From: Pseudomonadota bacterium | Lineage (GTDB): Bacteria; Pseudomonadota; Gammaproteobacteria; Burkholderiales; Gallionellaceae | Reading direction: 5' to 3' | NCBI GenBank assembly: GCA_021821945.1 | Contig: JAJZTF010000011.1 | Location: forward strand, 1 to 64,000 | Length of the DNA: 64,000 nt | In this document: piece after piece, positions 26,380 to 35,506 of the stretch | Position numbering within the stretch: position 1 is the stretch's first letter | Layout: each line of letters opens with the position of its first letter | The notes under the pieces: generated by a model | Seen by the model: only the letters and a program-made list of their open reading frames with translations | What the model was told of the DNA's origin: nothing | Databases searched by the model: none | Translations under genes and position numbers: made by a program

Positions 26380-27740
26380 GCATCTCTTCCCAGGTTTCCC
26401 GCACGGTCGTCTTCAGGCTGACGCTTTTCTACAGCCTGTTTTTTGCGCTCTGCGTGGTCATGCTGCTGGGATTTGTGTACTGGAAGACGGCGCGCGAGAT
26501 GAACAGGCGCGTAGACCAGATATTGACGCTGGAGAAGCGGCACTTCGCGGAGCTCTCGCAGGATCGCCTGCCCGAGGAGATAGAAAGATCGGTCGAGCGC
26601 GATCAGCGCCACGTCTATATCTATGGGCTCTTTGCGCCAGACGGCCATCACATCGCGGGAAACATGGAGCAGTTGCCGGGCGGCATTCCGATGAACGGAA
26701 GGATATACCAGGTCTCCTTGCTGGCGCGCAACATTCAGGCCGACCTGCTCCCTTCGCGCGTGATGATATACAGGCTGGGCACGGGCGAGCTTTTGCTGCT
26801 CGGCCACGATGTGAAACAGCTCATCGAGTTTGGCGATCTGATGAAGATCGCCTTCGCATGGGGAGGGTCCCTTACCATCCTGCTGGGTCTGGTCTTCGGT
26901 GTGCTGTTGAGCTCAAGGCCGTTAAGCAGGATAGAGCAGATACAGAAGGTGTGCGAGCGCATCATGCTGGGCGACATCAGGCAGCGTCTGCCGGTCGGGA
27001 AGCGCAGCGATGAGCTCGACATGCTGGCAGCCATAGTCAACAGGATGCTGGACGAGATCGAGAGACTGATGTCCGAGATCAAGGGTGCGGGCGACAGCAT
27101 CGCGCACGACCTGCGCACGCCGCTCACCCGCTTGCGCGTGCTGCTGCACAGGGCGCAGCAGCAGCTGGGCAGCGCTCCGCAAAGAGCCATGGTGGATCAG
27201 GCGATCACCGAGGTGGATTCGCTGCTGCTGAGATTCCGCGCCCTGCTTCGCATCTCCGAGATCGAAAACAAGCAAAGGCGCGCGGGTTTCAAGACCATCA
27301 GGCTGGATGAAATTTTGGAGCAGGCGGTCAGTTTGATTGCGCCTCTCGCGGAAGAGAAGTCGATACAGATGTCCCTGAAGCTCGCGCACACCGAGCCGAT
27401 AAACGGCGATGGCGAACTTCTGATCGAGGCAATGATCAACCTGCTGGACAATGCGGTCAAGTTCACGCCGCAGGGCGGGCAGGTGGAGGTGAGGCTGACG
27501 CCTGACGAGAAGGGGCCGCGCATAGACATCATAGACAGCGGCATCGGCATCAAGGAAAGCGAGAGGGTGCTGGTCCTGAACCGCTTCTACCGGAGCGAGA
27601 ACGACATGAATGTGCCAGGATACGGACTCGGGCTTGCGATCGTGATGGCGATCGTGAAGCTGCATGGCTTCGGGCTGGAGCTGTCCGATGCCAATCCTGG
27701 AACGCAAGTCACGATTTATTGCTGGCCGCACAGCATTTAA
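26376..27740 (+). CDS. Membrane sensor histidine kinase
   Basis: This 454-residue kinase starts at GTG overlapping the regulator stop. Two membrane helices (about 15-38 and 160-185) bracket a sensor region of about 120 residues with no domain I know. HAMP follows (about 187-240), then the dimerisation helix with the phospho-His in AGDSIAHDLRTPLTRLR, the N box (INLLDNAVKF) and the G1/G2 boxes (DIIDSGIGI, GYGLGLAIV). It should phosphorylate the regulator encoded just upstream. The architecture is like that of envelope-stress or metal sensors, but the ligand is unknown. Confidence 0.9.
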   Translation: MSISSQVSRTVVFRLTLFYSLFFALCVVMLLGFVYWKTAREMNRRVDQILTLEKRHFAELSQDRLPEEIERSVERDQRHVYIYGLFAPDGHHIAGNMEQLPGGIPMNGRIYQVSLLARNIQADLLPSRVMIYRLGTGELLLLGHDVKQLIEFGDLMKIAFAWGGSLTILLGLVFGVLLSSRPLSRIEQIQKVCERIMLGDIRQRLPVGKRSDELDMLAAIVNRMLDEIERLMSEIKGAGDSIAHDLRTPLTRLRVLLHRAQQQLGSAPQRAMVDQAITEVDSLLLRFRALLRISEIENKQRRAGFKTIRLDEILEQAVSLIAPLAEEKSIQMSLKLAHTEPINGDGELLIEAMINLLDNAVKFTPQGGQVEVRLTPDEKGPRIDIIDSGIGIKESERVLVLNRFYRSENDMNVPGYGLGLAIVMAIVKLHGFGLELSDANPGTQVTIYCWPHSI

Positions 27741-27928
27741 TAACCGCCTGGAATTTGGAGGGTTATCCATCCCGATGGCATGGGATATTTGCTTTTGCAA
27801 ACAATGCTAAACTGTCAATTAAACTTTGTTAATATTCCTTTTGAATACGCATACTTCTGTAGAATGCAGCCTGAAAATTGCGGGTCTGCCAGACCGCAAA
27901 GAAATCTTTAAAACTGGAGTGGCCTTAT

Positions 27929-30900
27929 ATGTTATGGATTGTCCGGGTAGCGTTGAGCCGCCCATATACGTTTATTGTCCTTGCGTTGCTGATTCTGATT
28001 CTAGGCCCTCTGGTTTACACGAACATGCGTACGGATATCTTCCCGGATATCAAGGTACCCGTTGTCAGCGCGGTCTGGACCTACAACGGCATGCCGCCTG
28101 GAGACATGTCGAGCCGCATCATCACCTTCTATGAAAGGCAGCTGACCTCCTCGGTCAACGACATCGAGCATATCGAATCGCAGTCCCTGATGGGCGTTGC
28201 GGTGGTGAAGATCTTCTTCCAGCCCAGCGTCAACATCAATGCCGCGGTGAGCCAGGTGACCGCGCTGTCCCAGACGGTGCTGAAGCGGCTGCCGCCTGGC
28301 ATCACGCCGCCATTGGTCCTGAGTTACAACGCCACCAGCGTTCCGGTATTGCAGCTCGCGCTCTCCAGCCAGACGCTGCTCGACAACCAGCTCTTCGATA
28401 TCTCGAACAACTTCATTCGTCCGCAGCTGGCCGAAGTCGAGGGTGCTGCGGTGCCTTCGCCCTATGGCGGCAAGAACAGGCAGACCCAGGTCGATCTGGA
28501 TATGCATGCGCTGCGCTCCAAGGGCCTGACGCCGCAGGAGGTCACGGACGCGATCCTGCGCCAGAGCTTGATCATTCCATCCGGCACCGAGAAGATGGGC
28601 AGGTTCGAGTATAACGTGATACTCAACGCGAGCCCGCTGGTGCTGGACCAGTTGAACGACCTGCCGATCAAGTCGGTGAGGGGGGCGACCGTGCTGCTGA
28701 GGGACGTGGCGCATGTCAGGGACGGTTTCTCTCCGCAGCAGAACATGGTGCGCGTGAATGGACGCCATTCGGTTCTGACGACCATACAGAAGAACGGTAG
28801 CGCCTCGACTCTGGACATCATCGCCAAGGTCAAGGAGCTGATGCCGCGCATCGAGGCGGGTGCGCCTCCCGGTCTTGTCGTCAAGATGGTCGGCGATCAG
28901 TCGATATTCGTGAAGGCTGCGGTCGACGGCGTGATCCGCGAGGGTGTGATCGCCGCCGGCCTGACGGGCATGATGATCCTGCTCTTCCTGGGAAGCTGGC
29001 GATCGACGCTGATCGTGACGATCTCGATCCCCCTGTCCATCCTCTCCGCGATCATCGCGCTCGCTGCAAGCGGGCAGACCTTGAACGTGATGACGCTGGG
29101 CGGACTTGCGCTTGCCGTCGGTATTCTGGTTGACGAGGCGACGGTGACGATAGAGAGCATCAACTGGCATCTCGAACAGGGCAAGCCCGTGGAGGCATCC
29201 ATTCTGGACGGAGCGAACCAGATCGTCGTGCCGGCCTTCGTGTCGCTGATTGCAATCTGTATCGTGTTCGTTCCGATGTTCTTCCTGTCGGGCGTGCAGA
29301 AATACCTGTTCGTGCCTTTGGCCGAGGCGGTGATATTCGCGATGATATCCTCCTTCATCCTGTCCCGCACCCTGGTGCCCACGCTTGCAAAATACCTGCT
29401 GCGCCAGCATCTGCAGCACGAGGAGGGCCATCATCCTGCGCCTTCGAGGAATCCGCTGGTCATGTTCCAGCAAGGATTCGAGCGCATCTTCAGCAAGACG
29501 CGCGACGGTTACAAGGGGCTCCTGCTGCTTGCGCTCTCGAGGCGCGGGCCTTTCGTGGTCGGATTTCTGGCGCTGGTGTTCCTGACCTTTGCGCTGATCC
29601 CTTTCCTCGGCAGGAACTTCTTCCCTGAAGTCGATGCGGGGCAGATCAAGATGCACATCCGCGCGCAGACAGGAACGAGGCTGGAGGAGACCGCGCGTCT
29701 GGTCGACGAGATCGAGAACGACATCCGTTCCAGAATACCCGCCAGCGAAATCAAGAACGTGGTGGACAACATCGGCCTGCCTGTGAGCGGCGTGAACCTG
29801 ACCTACAGCAACTCATCCCCTATCGGTCCCGGGGATGCGGACGTGCTGATCTCGCTGAACGAGGGGCACAAGCCGACGGCCGATTATGTGAGGATGCTGA
29901 GGGAGAAGCTGAAGGATGACTTCCCCGGCACGACCTTTGCGTTTTTGCCTGCGGATATCGTGAGCCAGATTCTTAACTTCGGCATGCCGGCGCCCATCGA
30001 CATCCAGGTGATCGGATTCAAGCGCAAGGAAAACCAGGTGTATGCCGCGAAGATCATGGAGCGGCTGAGGAAGGTCAGGGGGCTAGCCGACTTGCGCGTG
30101 CAGCAGGCTTTCGACCAGCCTGAAATCCATGTGACTGTCGATCGCACGAGGTCGAGGGAGCTTGGCATGACGCAGCGCGAGATCGCGAACAACATGCTGG
30201 TGTCGCTTGCGGGCAGTCTGCAGACGGCGCCTACCTTCTGGGTGAACCCGAGCAACGGCGTTTCATATCCCTTGGTGGTGCAGGCGCCTCAGTACCGCAT
30301 GGACACGCTGAACGATCTCAGGAACATTCCGGTCGCGCCAGGCCAGAAAGCCGATCTGCCTTCGCAGCTTCTGGGCAGCGTCGCCGACATAGGCCGGGGG
30401 CAGGGCGAGGCTGTCGTGTCGCACTACGACGTTCAGCCCACGATAGACATCTTCGGCGCCGCCCAGGATCGCGATCTTGGAAGCGTTGCGAGCGACATCG
30501 AGAAAATCGTCAAGGACACGGAAGCGGATGTGCCCAAGGGCTCGTTCGTCGTGGTGCGCGGCCAGGTCAAGGCGATGAGCGATTCCTACCGCGAACTGCT
30601 GTTCGGTCTTCTGGGCTCCATCGTTCTGATCTATTTCCTGATCGTCGTGAACTTCCAGTCCTGGCTCGATCCTTTCGTGATCATCACCGGATTGCCTGCG
30701 GCGCTTGCGGGCATCGTCTGGATGCTCTTCATCACGCATACCCCGCTTTCTGTGCCTGCGCTGACGGGTGCGATCATGTGCATGGGTGTGGCGACGGCCA
30801 ACAGTATTCTGGTGATCAGCTTTGCGCGGGAACGCTTGAAGCTGGGTGACAGCGGCATCACCGCTGCAGTCGAGGCGGGCTTCATCCGATTCCGTCCTGT

Positions 30901-31126
30901 CCTGATGACCGCGTTGGCGATGGTCATCGGCATGATCCCGATGTCCCTGGGCTTCGGCGACGGCGGAGAGCAGAATGCGCCGCTCGGACGCGCGGTGATC
31001 GGAGGCCTTCTGTTTGCGACGGTTGCGACGCTGTTCTTTGTGCCGGTCGTGTTCAGCCTGGTGCATGGCAAGAAAGGTAAAACTGATCCTTCAAAAGAGG
31101 ATACTTTGATAATGGAGCAAGCATGA
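27929..31126 (+). CDS. RND efflux permease (system 2)
   Basis: This 1065-residue RND pump has twelve helices and two large periplasmic loops. TM4 reads AVGILVDEATVTIES, with D402-E403 in place of the Asp pair of AcrB, so it belongs to an RND branch distinct from classic drug or CzcA metal pumps. The N-terminal periplasmic part has PDIKVPVVSAVWTYNGMP, common in this branch. I start it at ATG 27929 (MLWIVRVALSRPY), with GGAG nine bases upstream; the frame is open to 27878. The gene order permease-adaptor-outer membrane factor is the reverse of pump 1. Its stop overlaps the adaptor ATG. The substrate is unknown. Confidence 0.88.
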   Translation: MLWIVRVALSRPYTFIVLALLILILGPLVYTNMRTDIFPDIKVPVVSAVWTYNGMPPGDMSSRIITFYERQLTSSVNDIEHIESQSLMGVAVVKIFFQPSVNINAAVSQVTALSQTVLKRLPPGITPPLVLSYNATSVPVLQLALSSQTLLDNQLFDISNNFIRPQLAEVEGAAVPSPYGGKNRQTQVDLDMHALRSKGLTPQEVTDAILRQSLIIPSGTEKMGRFEYNVILNASPLVLDQLNDLPIKSVRGATVLLRDVAHVRDGFSPQQNMVRVNGRHSVLTTIQKNGSASTLDIIAKVKELMPRIEAGAPPGLVVKMVGDQSIFVKAAVDGVIREGVIAAGLTGMMILLFLGSWRSTLIVTISIPLSILSAIIALAASGQTLNVMTLGGLALAVGILVDEATVTIESINWHLEQGKPVEASILDGANQIVVPAFVSLIAICIVFVPMFFLSGVQKYLFVPLAEAVIFAMISSFILSRTLVPTLAKYLLRQHLQHEEGHHPAPSRNPLVMFQQGFERIFSKTRDGYKGLLLLALSRRGPFVVGFLALVFLTFALIPFLGRNFFPEVDAGQIKMHIRAQTGTRLEETARLVDEIENDIRSRIPASEIKNVVDNIGLPVSGVNLTYSNSSPIGPGDADVLISLNEGHKPTADYVRMLREKLKDDFPGTTFAFLPADIVSQILNFGMPAPIDIQVIGFKRKENQVYAAKIMERLRKVRGLADLRVQQAFDQPEIHVTVDRTRSRELGMTQREIANNMLVSLAGSLQTAPTFWVNPSNGVSYPLVVQAPQYRMDTLNDLRNIPVAPGQKADLPSQLLGSVADIGRGQGEAVVSHYDVQPTIDIFGAAQDRDLGSVASDIEKIVKDTEADVPKGSFVVVRGQVKAMSDSYRELLFGLLGSIVLIYFLIVVNFQSWLDPFVIITGLPAALAGIVWMLFITHTPLSVPALTGAIMCMGVATANSILVISFARERLKLGDSGITAAVEAGFIRFRPVLMTALAMVIGMIPMSLGFGDGGEQNAPLGRAVIGGLLFATVATLFFVPVVFSLVHGKKGKTDPSKEDTLIMEQA

Positions 31127-32322
31127 TGTCTGAAAAACTTCCTAAACAACCGATACCGGGCCGTCTGCGTCTGGCAGGAATCCTCTTCGTGATCTTCCTT
31201 GTCGTGATGGCTGTTTGGGGCATCCTCTCGAGGATGCGTCACGAGCAGGAATTGCAGAAGGAGGTCGACGACCGGCATACGATGGTCAAGGTTGTGATAC
31301 CGGAATCCGGGAAGAGCGACCAGAGGCTGATCCTGCCGGTCAACGTCCGAGCGGTTGTCGATGCGCCGATCTATGCGAGGGTGAATGGCTACCTCAAGAC
31401 CTGGTACACGGACATAGGCGCGCATGTGAAAAAGGGCCAGCTGCTGGGCGAGATAGAGACGCCTGAGCTCGATCAGCAGATCTACCGCGCAAAGGCGGAT
31501 GTGGCGACTGCGCATTCGAACTGGGAAATCGCCGACGTGACGGCGAAGCGCTGGCAGAATCTGGTTGCAACGGATGCAGTCTCGCACCAGGAAGCCGACG
31601 TGAAGACCGCGGATGCGAAGGCAAGGCTCGATCTCTTGAATGCGGCAGAGGCGAATCTCAAGGCGCTGCTGGCCGAGCAGTCGTTCCAGAAGCTGATCGC
31701 CCCGTTCGACGGCGTGGTCACCGAGAGGAACACTGATATAGGCCATCTGATCTCTGTCGGCACGACGAGCGGTCAGGCGCTTTTCAGGGTGGTGGACAAC
31801 ACCAAGCTCAGGATCTACACGGAGATACCCCAGAATTACGCTACCTGGATCAAGCCCAAGATGACGGTGCATATCGTGTTCCCCGAGATGCCGAGCGAGA
31901 CCTTCGAGGCAACCGTGGTGGGACTCTCCAGTGCGATACGTGAGGATTCGCGCACATCCCAAGTCGAGCTCTTCATGGACAACAAGGATGGCAAGCTCCT
32001 GACGGGCAGTTATGCCGAGGTGCACTTCGAGCTGCCTGCGAACACGACCGTGCTCCGCCTGCCAGTGAGCACGCTGCTGTTCCGCAAGGAAGGGCTGCAG
32101 GTCGCGACCGTGAATGCGGACAACAAGGTGGTGTTGAAGAACATCACGATTGCACGCGATCTTGGGCGCGTGGTCGAAGTCTCGAGCGGAATAGACGGCA
32201 CGGATCGCGTGATAGACAGCCCGTCCGATTCCATCGTCAACGGCAGCGCTGTCGTGATCAAGGATGTCCCGCACAAGGCCAACGGTGACCATACGGGTCA
32301 TGAGCCCGAGGGGGCGCTATGA
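31123..32322 (+). CDS. RND periplasmic adaptor (HlyD/MFP family, system 2)
   Basis: This 399-residue adaptor has an N-terminal membrane anchor (LRLAGILFVIFLVVMAVWGIL) instead of a lipoprotein signal. It has lipoyl halves near YLKTWYTDIGAHVKKGQLLGE and IAPFDGVVTERNTDIG, a coiled coil between them, and a C-terminal membrane-proximal domain. It links the permease to the NodT-type channel. Both ends overlap neighbours by four bases (31123-31126 and 32319-32322), so the three pump genes are translationally coupled. The C-terminal tail is His- and Glu-rich (HKANGDHTGHEPEG). Confidence 0.88.
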   Translation: MMSEKLPKQPIPGRLRLAGILFVIFLVVMAVWGILSRMRHEQELQKEVDDRHTMVKVVIPESGKSDQRLILPVNVRAVVDAPIYARVNGYLKTWYTDIGAHVKKGQLLGEIETPELDQQIYRAKADVATAHSNWEIADVTAKRWQNLVATDAVSHQEADVKTADAKARLDLLNAAEANLKALLAEQSFQKLIAPFDGVVTERNTDIGHLISVGTTSGQALFRVVDNTKLRIYTEIPQNYATWIKPKMTVHIVFPEMPSETFEATVVGLSSAIREDSRTSQVELFMDNKDGKLLTGSYAEVHFELPANTTVLRLPVSTLLFRKEGLQVATVNADNKVVLKNITIARDLGRVVEVSSGIDGTDRVIDSPSDSIVNGSAVVIKDVPHKANGDHTGHEPEGAL

Positions 32323-33746
32323 GTTGCATCCGTCCCGCAGTGATATTCTGCATGGCAGCGCTTGCGGGCTGTTCGTTGGCACCCTCCTACAAGACGCCCG
32401 TGGTGGATGCACCCGCTGCATACAAGGGTTCGGCGACTAACTGGCAGCCCGCACAGCCTCAAGACAACAAGCCCAGGGGGGACTGGTGGAAGTCCTACAA
32501 GGACCCGATCCTGGACAATCTCATCGTGAAGCTCGATGCTGCGAATGCGGATCTTGCGGTAGCCGTGGCGAACTTCGACCGCGCGACGGCTTATGCCGCA
32601 CAGGCGAGGGCCGATTACTTCCCGACGGTCAATGCGGCCGCCTATTCGACGCGCAACAGGCAGTCCGACAACCGCGCGCGGCGCGGCAAAGGTCAGCCTG
32701 ATGTGTACGGCGACAACGCAATCGGCCTGCTTGCAAACTACGAGGTCGACCTCTGGGGCAGGGTCAGAAATTATGTCAAGGCGGGAGAGGCAGGCGCACA
32801 GGCGGCTGCAGCGGACCTCGAATCCGTGCATCTGAGTCTGAGAGCGGAGTTGGTCGACGACTACCTTGCCTTGCGCACGCTGGACCAGCAGGCAAAGCTT
32901 CTTGCAGACGAGATTGCCGACTATCAGAAGGCATTGAAGCTTACCGAGGACCGCTTCAGGGGCGGGATAGATTCCGATCTCGATGTTGCGCGCGCGAAGA
33001 TACAGCTAGAGACGGCGAAGGCGAAGGTCTCCGAGCTCACCGCAAGCCGCGCGGAATATGAGCATGCGATCGCAACGCTGGTGGGCGAATCGGCATCGGG
33101 TTTTTCCATCGCGCCAGCGATCGTCGACATCCAGCTGCCTGAGATCCCTGTTGGCGTTCCTGCGGATCTGCTGCAGAGAAGGCCTGACATCGCCTCGGCC
33201 GAACGCAGGCTGGCTGCGGCCAATGCGCGCATAGGCGTTGCAAAGGCGGCGTTCTTTCCGACGGTCGATCTCTCCGCTGCTGCGGGATACGAGAGCACCT
33301 ATCAGTCTGCATGGCTTACCGCCCCCAATCTCTTCTGGATGATAGGCCCCAATGCACTGATGACGATCTTCGATGCGGGCCGCCGTCAGGCCATCGTCGA
33401 CCAGGCGGAGGCAGCCTTCAGGGTGGATGGTGCGCAATACCGCTCGACCGTGCTGCATGCTTTCCAGGAGGTCGAGGACAATCTCACGCTGCTTAACAAC
33501 CTGACGGAAGAGTCCGTTACTTTGAGAGAGGCGGTGAAGGACACCAACCGCGCGCTGAACATCGCGATGACGCGATACAAGGAAGGGGTGGCGAGCTATC
33601 TAGACGTGGTGGTGGCCGAGGCTGCCGCCCAGCAGGTGCAGCTCGACGAGCTGAGCATCAGGGGCAGGAGGCTGCAGGCGAGCGTGAACCTGATACGCGC
33701 CCTGGGTGGCGGGTGGAACGCCGATCAGGCCACGGCAAGCAAATAG
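32319..33746 (+). CDS. NodT-family outer membrane efflux lipoprotein (system 2)
   Basis: This 475-residue outer-membrane factor has a lipoprotein signal (MAALAGC, cleavage before Cys18) and the conserved opening LAPSYKTPVVDAP. The WWKSYKDPILDNL segment and two OEP domains with LLQRRPDIASAERRLAAANARIGVAKAAFFPTVDL are typical of NodT/OprM proteins. It forms the exit duct of pump 2. A cytochrome c gene follows after 28 bases. Confidence 0.92.
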   Translation: MSCIRPAVIFCMAALAGCSLAPSYKTPVVDAPAAYKGSATNWQPAQPQDNKPRGDWWKSYKDPILDNLIVKLDAANADLAVAVANFDRATAYAAQARADYFPTVNAAAYSTRNRQSDNRARRGKGQPDVYGDNAIGLLANYEVDLWGRVRNYVKAGEAGAQAAAADLESVHLSLRAELVDDYLALRTLDQQAKLLADEIADYQKALKLTEDRFRGGIDSDLDVARAKIQLETAKAKVSELTASRAEYEHAIATLVGESASGFSIAPAIVDIQLPEIPVGVPADLLQRRPDIASAERRLAAANARIGVAKAAFFPTVDLSAAAGYESTYQSAWLTAPNLFWMIGPNALMTIFDAGRRQAIVDQAEAAFRVDGAQYRSTVLHAFQEVEDNLTLLNNLTEESVTLREAVKDTNRALNIAMTRYKEGVASYLDVVVAEAAAQQVQLDELSIRGRRLQASVNLIRALGGGWNADQATASK

Positions 33747-33774
33747 TTTTTTCAACGTCAAGGAGGGATGAAGC

Positions 33775-34194
33775 ATGAAGAAGAGCAGTCTGGTTTTTGG
33801 CCTTGCATTCGCGGCTTTTTCATTCGCAGCAAACGCGGCCGATGCGGAGCTTGACAAGATGGTTGCCGAGGGACAGAAGAATTATCAGCACAACACCTTC
33901 AACGGGAACGGCAAGGTTTGCGAATCCTGCCATCTGGGCGGCGGCAAGGAGGCGGGCAGGCTGCCAAACGGCAAGGCGATTCCCAGCCTTGCCAATGCGG
34001 CTGCGATCTTCCCTCGCATCAACATGAGGAGCGGAAAGCTGGTCACGCTGTCCGATCAGGTCAGAAACTGTGCGGCGAATGCGCTCTCCGGCACGCCTCC
34101 AGAATACGGCAGCGTGGAACTCAATTCCATCGTCGCCTATATCACTTCGTTGGCGCAGGGCAAGGCGATCGACATGGGCGGCATGCCCAAGTAA
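33775..34194 (+). CDS. Periplasmic monohaem cytochrome c
   Basis: This 139-residue protein has a signal peptide (LAFAAFSFAANA-ADAE) and one haem site CESCH followed by LGGGKEAGR. The downstream segment FPRINMRSGKLVTLSDQVRNC recalls SoxX/SoxA-type and thiosulfate-linked cytochromes, where a similar phrase precedes a second cysteine (RNCAANAL). The sixth ligand may be a Met near the C-terminus (DMGGMPK) or in RINMRS. An AAGGAGGG RBS precedes it. It may be read through from pump 2, 28 bases upstream, and ends with its own terminator. A partner role for Cyc2, 1.9 kb downstream, is possible but unproven. Confidence 0.84.
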   Translation: MKKSSLVFGLAFAAFSFAANAADAELDKMVAEGQKNYQHNTFNGNGKVCESCHLGGGKEAGRLPNGKAIPSLANAAAIFPRINMRSGKLVTLSDQVRNCAANALSGTPPEYGSVELNSIVAYITSLAQGKAIDMGGMPK

Positions 34195-34221
34195 ACAAGA
34201 CCGGAAGTTGAAACAGAATTG

Positions 34222-34248
34222 ACGGGCACCTGTGGGTGTCCGTTTTTT
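34222..34248 (+). terminator. Rho-independent terminator after the cytochrome c gene
   Basis: A 9-base stem ACGGGCACC / GGTGTCCGT (one G/T wobble) closes a TGTG loop, followed by TTTTTT. It lies about 28 bases after the stop and would end the pump 2-cytochrome transcript. Confidence 0.88.
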
Positions 34249-34317
34249 ATTTGACGCAGGGAATTGAATTCACTAAATTGCAGATTATTTTTAAAGGGTT
34301 CCAATCAGAGGTGAGTC

Positions 34318-34585
34318 ATGCCGACGATCAGTATGTTTTACGGTATTGTGATTTGCCTGTATTTTTTGATGATGAACGGCATAAGCTTCCTCATATACAT
34401 GCAAAATATCAAGGGCAGGAAGCGTCATTTTCAATTCTTGATGCCGCATTGTTAAGTGGCGAGATTCCTGTTGCCAAGGTGAGGCTGGTCCAGGCTTGGA
34501 TTAAATTCATCGTGAAGATCTGTTGGCTGACTGGGATCTGGCGGTTAATGGTCAAATGCCCTTTGCAATCGATCCTCTGCGTTAG
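34318..34585 (+). pseudogene. DUF4160 gene with two single-base deletions
   Basis: The ATG frame gives MPTISMFYGIVICLYF, the usual DUF4160 start, but then leaves frame. The next frame gives FDDERHKLPHIHAKYQGQ ... VRLVQAWIK, and the third gives DLLADWDLAVNGQMPF and IDPLR before TAG. Adding one T in the T6 run at 34362-34367 and one T in AAATTCAT near 34504 restores a single protein of 89 residues. Both lesions are lost T residues in T runs. DUF4160 often precedes DUF2442, as here, and the pair is often viewed as toxin-antitoxin-like. It may be a decayed gene, a slippage switch or a sequencing error. Confidence 0.82.
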
Positions 34586-34593
34586 GAGTAGTC

Positions 34594-34845
34594 ATGGAGT
34601 CTGTGATTCGAGTTGTGCCGCGTGATGATTTTTCGCTGGAGTTGTGGTTTGACACAGGGGATCATCGTCTTTTTGATGCCCGCCCTTATCTGGAGCGGGG
34701 TGTTTTTATCCGCCTGAAGGACATAAAATTATTCAAACAGGCATACATTGCATTGGGTACCGTGTGCTGGCCTGATAATCTGGATATCGCTCCTGAAACC
34801 CTTTTTGATCGCTCTATCGCAATTGAAATGCGGCAGCCGGCATAA
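34594..34845 (+). CDS. DUF2442 family protein
   Basis: This 83-residue protein has the DUF2442 layout: VIRVVPRDDFSLELWFDTGDHRLFDARPYLERGVF, then the LKDIKLFKQAYI segment and the ending WPDNLDIAPETLFDRSI. It starts nine bases after the repaired end of the DUF4160 gene and was probably coupled to it, with GTTAGGAG as RBS. It is intact while its partner is broken. If the pair is a toxin-antitoxin module, this would be the surviving partner. Which one acts as antitoxin is not known to me. Confidence 0.82.
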   Translation: MESVIRVVPRDDFSLELWFDTGDHRLFDARPYLERGVFIRLKDIKLFKQAYIALGTVCWPDNLDIAPETLFDRSIAIEMRQPA

Positions 34846-34860
34846 CCATATGGATACATC

Positions 34861-35487
34861 ATGTTAAATCTTGACCGCATCATCATCGAATTCGACAAGG
34901 GGCTGCGCACGCTCTTCAGCGATGCGCACAGCGTGCGTCCGCATCCGGATGCGGAAGTGATGGAGTCGCCCCTCGATGAAAACGCAAAGAAACATTCGGC
35001 CGCGCTGATGCGCGTAAACCACAGCGGCGAGGTCTGCGCGCAGGCACTTTATCAGGGCCAGGCGCTGACCGCGAAAGATCCGGTCGTTCAGAAGAAGCTG
35101 CAGCAGGCGGCGCAGGAAGAGACCGAGCATCTGGCATGGACTGCGCACCGCGTGCATGAGCTGGGCGGGCACTTGAGCGCATTGAATCCGCTCTGGTATA
35201 CGGGCTCTCTTCTGATGGGCGCGTTTGCCGGCATGCTGGGAGACAAGTGGAATCTCGGTTTTCTGTCCGAAACCGAGCAGCAGGTGGGAGGTCATCTGCA
35301 AAGCCATTTACAGATGTTGCCATCGGAAGATGAAAAGAGCCGCGCGATCGTTGCGCAAATGTACACCGACGAAATCGGCCATTCAGAAATGGCGATGGCG
35401 CTGGGCGGCGCAGTGCTGCCCATGCCCGCGAAGATGCTCATGAAGCTCAACGGTAAAATCATGACCGGGATGTCGTACAGGATCTAG
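34861..35487 (+). CDS. coq7: 2-polyprenyl-3-methyl-6-methoxy-1,4-benzoquinone monooxygenase
   Basis: This 208-residue di-iron enzyme performs the late hydroxylation in ubiquinone synthesis. The ferritin-like helices carry the ligands in MRVNHSGEVCAQALY, EETEHLAWT and the C-terminal MYTDEIGHSEMA. The length matches the bacterial Coq7 family. It is a housekeeping gene lying between two broken accessory genes. It ends AGG ATC TAG next to a GGATTGAGGATTTGAGG repeat, so repeat insertion close to its stop seems to have been tolerated. Confidence 0.95.
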   Translation: MLNLDRIIIEFDKGLRTLFSDAHSVRPHPDAEVMESPLDENAKKHSAALMRVNHSGEVCAQALYQGQALTAKDPVVQKKLQQAAQEETEHLAWTAHRVHELGGHLSALNPLWYTGSLLMGAFAGMLGDKWNLGFLSETEQQVGGHLQSHLQMLPSEDEKSRAIVAQMYTDEIGHSEMAMALGGAVLPMPAKMLMKLNGKIMTGMSYRI

Positions 35488-35506
35488 GATTGAGGATTTG
35501 AGGGGT
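35487..35506. repeat. GGATTGAG repeat, left side of the four-helix-bundle gene
   Basis: GGATTGAGGATTTGAGGGGTGG lies directly between the coq7 stop and the GTG start of the four-helix-bundle gene, and its last bases overlap that start. The complementary form, CTCAATCC, is found on the far side of the gene at 35871-35922, so the gene is framed by the repeat in opposite orientation. Confidence 0.8.

Noticed and set aside
34318-34585. Programmed frameshifting in DUF4160
   Set aside because: Two separate shifts would be needed and no stimulatory structure was seen; decay or sequencing error is simpler, though slippage at T6 remains possible.
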